From: Bradyrhizobium sp. sGM-13
GTDB taxonomy: Bacteria; Pseudomonadota; Alphaproteobacteria; Rhizobiales; Xanthobacteraceae
Length of the DNA: 64,000 nt
Direction of reading: 5' to 3'
Assembly (NCBI RefSeq): GCF_018398875.1
Contig: NZ_JAGWDK010000009.1
Span: 186,001 to 250,000, forward strand
Part shown: piece after piece, positions 24,701 to 33,700 of the stretch
Numbering within the stretch: the first letter of the stretch is position 1
How the letters are laid out: each line of letters opens with the position of its first letter
Notes under the pieces: model-generated
The model's input: the letters and a program-made list of their open reading frames with translations, nothing else
Told to the model about the DNA's origin: nothing
The model's database searches: none
Position numbers and translations under genes: made by a program

Positions 24701-27700
24701 TGATGAGCCGGTCAATGACCTTCCTCGCCCTGGCGAAGATCGCCAGCAAGCGCAAGAAGAACCCGCAGCCGGAGAACTCGGACAACGCACCGGCCGAACC
24801 GAAGAAGCCGGATCTAAGGGGCGTGCCGCCGATCAAGGCGTAAACTCCGCTCCCAGCGAGGCCGACCAGAACGCAGCCTCCCGCGCAATGGAAGGTGCCC
24901 TCGACAAGATCGAGGAAGCTGTCGAGGCCAACGACCGCGAGGCTGTTTCGAAGGCCGGACGCGAGGCGCGCAAGGTGCTTGCCCAGACGCCGCAGTTCGT
25001 GAAGGACGCTGATCCCGAATATTGGGCCCAGTTCAAGCGCACCATCAGCGACATGCTGAAGCCCGGTTACGTCACGGCGAAGCAGGAGCACGACAGGGCC
25101 ATCGCAGAAGGGCCGACCTGGGCGCAGGTGCTGCACAAACTGCCGATGATCGATGATCGCAACCGCGACACCGATCTTGCCTTCAGGTTAATGGCCGCCA
25201 TCACCGGAGGCCCGGTCGACAAGCAGAAGTTCGACAACCTCACTGGCCCGCAGCGCCACGAGTTGCTCAAGCTCGTGAGCGATCCCTTCCATAATCCCGC
25301 AGCGACAAAGCCGGCACCGATCGAGAAGACCGAGGCCGGCGAGCAGACCGTGCTCCCGGGCGCCGAGAAGATCGGCATCGGCGAGCAGGCACAGCGTAAG
25401 GCGAACGAACGGCTCAAGCCGACCAAGCCGCAGAAGCCCGCCGACGAGGGCCTGTTCGGCGACGAGAAGGACCAAACGGACCTGCTCGACATAAAGCCGC
25501 CGGCACAACCGGCGAAGAATGAGACCACCGAGGCCCGCGAAAGCGGGCCTTCTGATTCTGAGGATCTCGACTTCGACAGCATCATCGACGAGGCGATCGA
25601 CGAGCATGCGCCGGAGCCGAAGGCGAGTGCCGCCGCGAAGTCCGCCGCCAAGAATGTCGGCATGGGCCTTGCCGAGGTGGCGAAGGGCCTCGACGCTCTG
25701 TTCAGCCCCAAGGGCAAGCTGTCCTCTGGCATCACCTTCGACGACGAGACCTATGCGAGGGCCAAGCCGTTCTTCAAGGCGGGCGTGGCGCATTTCGCGG
25801 AGGCCGGTCGCGACATCAAGGCGATGCTCGACGAGCTCGTGAAGTATCTCGTTCAGACAGCAGACATGGACCGGGACGCCATCAACGCGATGCGCCCCTA
25901 CCTTATTCGCTTCGCCCAGGACGTGCGGTCGGGCGCAATTGACCTCTCAGCACAGGAGACTGATAATGGCGCCACGGAGTCAGCCGATGAGCGTTCCGGA
26001 GCTGAAAGCACTGGCGAGGAAGCACTGGACGGAGTTTCTGCCGCGCAGAGTGGCGGAGCTTCGGACGCAGGGGACGCTGGACGAGGAGCTCCAGGGAGCA
26101 GCGACCTTGGCGCAGGCGGAGATCGAGCAGCTCAAGAGCCGGGGCTATCAGGAGAGCGAGGCGCGGGAAGTGGCGCTGCCGAAGTTCATCCTGCTGCCTC
26201 CGGAGCCGGTCGACGACGAGCAGGCGCGCGAGCTGGCGGCAAAAGAGGCCGCGTATCAGAAGCATCCGCCAGTGCCGAGCGATCCGGAGGAGAACCTTCC
26301 GGTCCGGTAACGCCGGCCGAGGCCCCGAACCTCCCTGCCCTCAACTACCGCATCACCGACGAAACCGAGCTTGGACAGGGCTCTGAGGGCCAGAAGTTCC
26401 GCGACAACATCGCGGCCATTGAGACACTAAAAACCATCGAGCGCGAGAACCGGCGGGCGACCCTCGCCGAGCAGCGTGCGCTTGCCCGCTATGTGGGATG
26501 GGGCGGCCTCGCCAATGCCTTCCGTGACGGCGATGGCAACTTCAAGCGGGACTGGCAGGAGCGCGGCGAGCAGCTTGAGAATCTGTTGTCCAACGAGGAG
26601 CTGACGGCGGCACGCCGCTCGACCCGCAACGCGCACTACACCTCGCGTACCGTGGTCGACGCCATGTGGGATGCCGCGCGCCATCTCGGCTTCAAGGGCG
26701 GCTTGGCGCTGGAATTGTCTTCGGGCACCGGCAACTTCCTCGGCCTGGTGCCCGAGGAGATCACGGGCAACACCCGCTTCATTGCCGTCGAGTTCGACAG
26801 CATCACCGCGCGCATTGCGAAGGCGCTCTATCCGCAGGATACCGTCCTGCACTCCGGCCTGCACAGACTGCCGCTGCCAGAGGGCGAGGCGGTCTTGAAC
26901 ATCGGCAACCCGCCGTTCGGTTCGGAATCACTGCGCTTCCAGTACAAGCCCGAGCTGAGCGGGCTTTCGATCCATAACCAGTTCTTCCTCGCCGGTCTCG
27001 ATGCGCTGCAGCCGGGGGGCCTGCAGATCCTCGTCGTCTCGCGCTACCTGATGGATGCGCAGGACACGAAGGCGCGCGAGATGATCGCCAAGAAGGCTCG
27101 CCTTCTGGGAGCGATCCGTTTGCCGGATACCGCGTTCAAAGAGAACGCGCGCACGGAGGTGGTGACCGACATCATCTTCCTGCAGCGGCATACGCCGGCC
27201 GAGGAAGAGTACGCCACCCAGCAATTCGAGAATAGCCGCGACCCGAAGAAGAGCGCGGACACTCCGGATTGGGTGCAGACCGCGACCGTCCGGGATCCGC
27301 TGGGCGGCGAGGACATGGTGGTCAACTCCTACTTCGCCCGCAAACCCAACATGGTCATGGGCAAGCTGGAGCGCTCCGGCTCGATGCGCCAGAAGGGCGA
27401 GGTCAACGTCACGCTGGCGAAGGGCGCCGATCTCGGCGCGATGCTGCGCAAGGCTATCAAGACCCTGCCGGCAAACGTGCTGGATCTCCATCAGGAGGTG
27501 ATGGACGCCACGCTGAAGCGCTACCAGAGCATGGGCGACTCGCTCTCGATCGCGCTGGCCGGTCACGAGGTCGGCCACGTCGAGCGTGAGGATGGCAAAC
27601 TCTACCAGATCACGGAGCGCGAGACCCCGACTGGTGGCTATGAGCCGGTCAGGCGGCCGATCACGCCGGACTCCCCGTGGTCGCGGCAACTCCTCATGGA

Positions 27701-30700
27701 CAGCGGGGGTAGATGGTACACCCTCGAACCGAAGGTCGATGCAAAGGGCGCCAAGGTCAAATCTGGCGCCCGAAATGTTTATGAGCGGAAGTATTTCGAC
27801 GGCAACGTGGTCCCGGCCGCGATGCGGCTCGGCAAGGCGAAGTATGATAAGCTCTCCGCGCTGGTGAACCTGCGCGACCTCACGAAGCGCCAGCTCACCC
27901 TCGAGGCGGAGGATGCGCCGGCCGCAGAGATGGAGGGTAACCGCAAGAAGCTGGCGGATGCCTATCAATCATTCGTCAGCTCGAACGGCTATCTCAACGA
28001 CCAGGGCAACCTCCGCCTCCTGAACGATCTGCCAGACGGCGCGCTCGTGATGGCGCTGGAAACTGGCTACCGCGCGCCGGTCACGAACGCGAAGGCCGCG
28101 CGCACCGGAGAGACGGCCAAACCTGCCTCCGCCAAGCCCGCGCCCATCATGTCGCGCCGTGTGGTGCCGCGCTATGAGCCGGCCACGAAGGCGTCGAGCC
28201 CGCAGGACGCTCTCTCGATCTCGCTCTCTGAGGTCGGTCATGCCGACATGGACCGTATCGCGCAGCTCCTCGGCATTCCCCGCGACGAGGCGATCGAGCA
28301 ACTGACTTCTGGCGACAAGCCCCTGCTCTACAAGGACCCGGAGACCGGCGCTTTCGACACGGCGAACGGATACCTGTCCGGCAACGTGGTGCGGAAGCTG
28401 AAGGCGGCCGAAGCCGCAGGTCTCGCCAAGAATGTCGAGGCCCTGCAGAAAGTGCAGCCCGAGCGCTGGAGCGCGGAGAACATCTCCGCCATGCCGGGTG
28501 CCAACTGGATTCCGCCGCAGGTCTACGCCGACTTCGCAACCCACCTCTTCGGCGTTCCGGCCAGGGTCCATTACTCGCAGGTGACGAACTCATTCAACCT
28601 GTACATTGACGACTATAGCCGCGAGAAGGCCGACCAGTGGGGCACCGCTGACATGACAGCGGATGCGATCCTGCGCGGCATCCTCAACTCCCGTGTGCCG
28701 AAGGTCGTTCGCGAAGATGGCGAGGGCAAGAGGTATGTAGATCAGGAGGCAACCGCCCTCGTCTCGCTGAAGGCAAAGGAGATTGAGAACGAGTTCGCCG
28801 ATTGGGTGTTCGCGGACAGCGCTCGGCGAAACCTGCTGACCGACATCTACAATGAGAAGTTCAACACCCGCGTCAACCGCCAGCACGACGGCTCGCACCT
28901 CGCCCTCCCCGGCAAGGTGCCGGATGAAGTGATCCGGCTGCGACGCCACCAGAAGAACGCCGTGTGGCGCGGCATCTATGAGCGCTTCCTGCTGCTCGAC
29001 CATGTCGTCGGCGCTGGCAAGACCTTCACAGCGATTGCGCGTGTGATGGAGCGACGCCGCATGGGCCTGTCCCGCAAGCCCATGATCGTGGTGCCGAACC
29101 ATCTCGTCGATCAGTGGACGGCGGACGTCTACCGGCTGTACCCGGGTGCGAAGGTGCTCGCGGCCGGCAAGAACCAGTTCGACAAGAAGAACCGCCGTCG
29201 CCTGTTCGCCAAGATCGCCACCGGCGATTGGGACGTCGTCATCGTCCCCCACTCCTCGTTCGGCTTCATCGGCATCTCGCCTGAAACCGAAAGCCGCTTC
29301 CTCGAAGAGGAATTGCGCATCGCGAAGGAGGCGGTTGAAGAGGCCAAGGATCAGGCCGCAGCCGACGGTATCGGCGGCCGCACCAAGCCGTTCACCGTCA
29401 AGGAAGCCGAGCGGCTGGTGACAACCATCGAAGGCCGTCTCGACTCGCTGAAGAAGGCAAGCCGCGACAACATGCTCACCTTCGAGCAGATGGGCGTGGA
29501 CGACCTGACCGTCGACGAGGCCCATGAGTTCAAGAACCTGTTCTACTCGTCACGCCTGACCGGCGTGCGCGGCATGGGCGACAAGAGCGGTTCCCAGAAG
29601 GCGTTCGACCTCTACAACAAGGTGCGCGTGCTGCGCGATAGCCCCAACGGCACCGTCACCTTCATGACCGGCACGCCGATCTCGAACAGCGCCGTCGAGA
29701 TGTACACGATGATGCGCTATCTCGCGGCGCAGGATTTGAAGGATCTCGGTATCGAGCATTTCGACGCCTGGCGCTCGCAGTACGTCTCGGCCAGCGCGAA
29801 GTTCGAGCCGACGGAAGCTGGCGGCTTGAAGGAAGTCACCCGGCTCGGCCGCAACTGGTCGAACATGCGGGCGCTGATGGAGCTCTATTACTCCTTCACC
29901 GACGCGGTCTCCCAGGAGGACATCAACCGCTGGTACGCCGAGGACAACAACGGCGCCCGCTTCCCCGTGCCGAAGGTCAAGACTGGCGGCCGCAAGGAAG
30001 TGGTGGTCAAGCCGACCTCCGCCCAATCCGGCATGCTGGGCGAGATCGTCGCGGGCTTCAACAGCCTGCCGAACATCAGCGACCCGTTCGAGCGCAACGC
30101 CACCCGCCTGCGGCTGATGGACCGGGCTCGCAAGGTTTCGCTCGACGTGCGCGCCGCCGATTCGACCGTCCAGAGCGACGAGGCAGGCGGCAAGCTCGAT
30201 CAGATCGCCGACAAGATTGCGGACATCTACGGCCAATCGAAGAAGGACGCAGGTACCCAGCTCGTCTTTATCGACCGCAGCGTTCCAGCGGCGAAGAGCG
30301 ACAAGAAGGTCCTCAAGGATTACGACGACCTGATCGGCCGCCGCGATGCGGCGCTGGCCGCGGGCGACGAGGCACAGTACCGCGACCTCGTCGAGCAGCT
30401 TGACAAGTTCGACCCCAACGAGATCGAGACGCTGCGCGCCGCCCAGAAAGGCGGCTGGAACGCCTATGATCAGCTCAAGGGCAACCTGATCTCCCGCGGT
30501 ATCCCTGCCGACGAAATCCGCTTCGTGCAGGAGGCTAACAACGACGCCGAGAAGAAGGCGCTGTTCGACTCCGTCAACGACGGCACCGTGCGCGTGCTGA
30601 TCGGCTCGACCCCGCGCATGGGCGCTGGCACCAATGTGCAGGAGCGGCTTGTGGCACTCCACCACGGCGACGTGACGTGGAAGCCCTCTGACATCGAGCA

Positions 30701-33700
30701 ACGCGAAGGCCGCATCATCCGCCAGGGCAATAAGCTCTTGGAGAAGTACGGCGCCGATAACTTCGAGGTAGACATCCTCGCCTACGTCACGGAGCGCACC
30801 GTTGACGCCAAGATGTGGGACCTGAACGCCACCAAGCTGAAGATGATTAACGGCATCCGGAAGTACGACGGTGCCTTTAACATGGAGTTTGAGGACGAGG
30901 ACTCGGTCGGCATGGCCGAGATCGCGGCGCTCGCCTCCGGAGACCCGCTCCTGTTGGAGCGCGTCAAGCTGATGGCCGAGATCGACAAGCTCGAACTGTT
31001 GGAGCGTGCGCACCGTCGGAAGATGTTCGGCATCGAGGACGCGATCTACGATCTTGAGCGGGCCCAGAAGAACTATCCTGCCATGATCGAAGCCGGAAAG
31101 GCGAAGGCCGGACGGATCGAGAGCGCGATCGAGACCATGCGCCGGGACGCGGCGGGGCGGTCCGTCGAGGTGGAGGGCAAGAGCTACGCCACCAGATTGG
31201 AGGCGAACAACGCCGTCGAAGCGGCGATCGAGGCTCAGAAGGCAGGCGACGAGAACGCCCGCTATGCCATCAACATCAACGGCCAGCGCGTCACCAACCG
31301 CGAGACGGCACAGGCGGTCCTCAACGAGGCCATCGGCGACGCTGTGCCGATCGAGGCTGTCGTGGACGGCGATGTGGTGCGCTCGCGCACCGTCTTCGGG
31401 CAGATCATCGGCCGCAAGGCGACTGAGCTATTGCACCAAACGAGCCGCGACACGAACAAGCCTGTCCGAATTGGCAAGATGCTCGGCTACAATCTCGAGC
31501 TGGGTGTCCACACTGACGCGCACCGCATCTCGCTCGCGCTGTCGGAGGATGGCACCACCATCGTGGATGTGGAGCAGCCCTACGCGCACGACGCCAAAGG
31601 TTTCGTGCCGCAGAGCGGGCGCGCGCTGGTCGACAAGCTGGAAGGCGAGATCGACTACGAAGCCTCCTTCACCGGCAAGCGGTTGCAGGACAAGCTCGAC
31701 GAGGCAGAAACCCGCCTGCCCTCGCTTCGCGAGGAGCGCAGCAAACCGTTCGGCAAGGCCGAGGAGTTGCAGGGCCTGCGCGATCGCCTGGAAGAGGTCA
31801 TCAAGATCCTCGACCAGCGGACCAAGGATGCCGAGAGTGGCCGGCTGACGGAAGAACCGCGGTTTTCAATTCGTCGCCGCTCGTCATCCCTCACCGGGGC
31901 GGAGATCGACGCGCCCGGACTGCTCCAGGCGCTACAGCTTCCACATGGCCGGTTCTGGGTTGACTATACGCGGCTTGCGAAGAAGCACCCCGAGGCGTTC
32001 TCCTCGCCCGAGCAAGTCCGTGACCACGTCGAGAGCGTGTTGTCCGCTCCTGACGTCGCGATCCCGCAGCGAAGCGGCAATATCGATCTGGTGAAGCGCT
32101 CCGATGTGGACCGTTTGATCGGCTTCCGCGCTCATCTGAAGAACGGCCGGTACCAGATCGCGACGGCCTACGTTCTCGAGCCGGGCCAATTCGAGCGCAT
32201 GAAAAGCGGCGCGGCCCACGCCGGGGCGACGGTCTTGGAGTTAAGTTCCAAGGATCACTTGTCCGGTCAGGGCCGCAACGACGAATATAACCGCTTGGAC
32301 GCCGGTGGGCAATCCGCCCCACCACCCATGTCGCCGCAAGTCCGTGCGAACCTGGAGCGAGCCCTGACGGACGTGGTGCGGAAGATCACCGGCCCGACGA
32401 TCAATGTCCGGTTCGTCGACATCTATCCGTTGAAGGTCCCGCCGAAGGGCTGGGGAGATTTCAAGCCCGACGCGCAGACGGCGGCTGGCACCTATCTACC
32501 GGCAGAAGCCCTCATCACCGTGGCGCTCGCCGACCCCTCCTATCCGCTCCAACATGTGCTCGACACCACCTTCCACGAGGCGTTCCACGCCCTTGAAGAC
32601 CGGTTGCTGACCGATCAGGAGATGGAAGTCTTGAGGCGCGAGGACGCGCGGCTGCGCCAGATCGTGCAGCAAGCGTTCGGCTTCTCCAATGAGGAGATCA
32701 AGACCATAGCGGGCTTCGAGATCCGGGCCATGGCGTTCGAGTATTATGCCTCGATGCGTGCTCGCGGTCTGCACGCGCCCGGCGTCCACATCGGCATCCG
32801 CAAAGCCTTCGAGCGGCTGATGGAGATTTTCCGGCGCGTCGGCAACTACCTGCGCGGGCTTGGTTACCAGAATGCCGACGATATCCTCCGGGCTGCCTAT
32901 GACGGCGCCTACAGCGGGCGGGCTGGCGGTCGCACCGCCGGCGCCGAGCAGGCCAACATCCGCGGCCAGGTGCGCCCGCATGGCAACTTGAACCGGTTCG
33001 AGAGCTACGATCCCCTTCCCGAGCGCTGGCAGGATTGGTGGAAGCGTCCCGACCTGAACTGGCGCGACCGCGTCTGGGGCATGATCGACGCGGCTTTCCT
33101 TAAGGCCAACCGGGCCCTCGGCGACCGCTATGTGGACATGCGCCGGATGCAGGCGGCGGTAGAGCTCGCCGGCCGCAGGGTGACCGAGGGCATCGACATG
33201 GCCCTTGCCGCGACCCTGTTCGAGGGCCGCACCGAGAAGCGCCTGAAAGACTACTGGCTTAAGACGTGGCGGCCGGTCCTTGCTGAGATCGCCGAGATGG
33301 GTGTTTCGCGGGAGGAACTGCACGAATATCTGTACGCACGCCACGCGCCGGAGCGGAATCGCCACATCGCCGATATCAATCCGCTAATGCCGGACGGCGG
33401 CTCGGGCATGACCAACGATGAGGCCCAAGCCGTCATGGACCGCTTCGAGGCGGACGGCAAACGCGAACTGATGGAGCGCGCGGCGCAGAAGATCGACGCC
33501 ATCGTTCGCAGGATCCGCGCAACGATGGTTGCCGATCAGCTCGAGCACGAAGAGACCATCAGCGGCTGGGAACAGGCGTATCAGTATTACGTCCCGCTGC
33601 AGGGCTTCGAGTCTGGCGACGAGGACATGGCAAGCCCGATCCGCCGCGGCACCGGCTTCGACGTGCGGGGACCGGAGACGAAGGCAGCCCTGGGCCGGTC

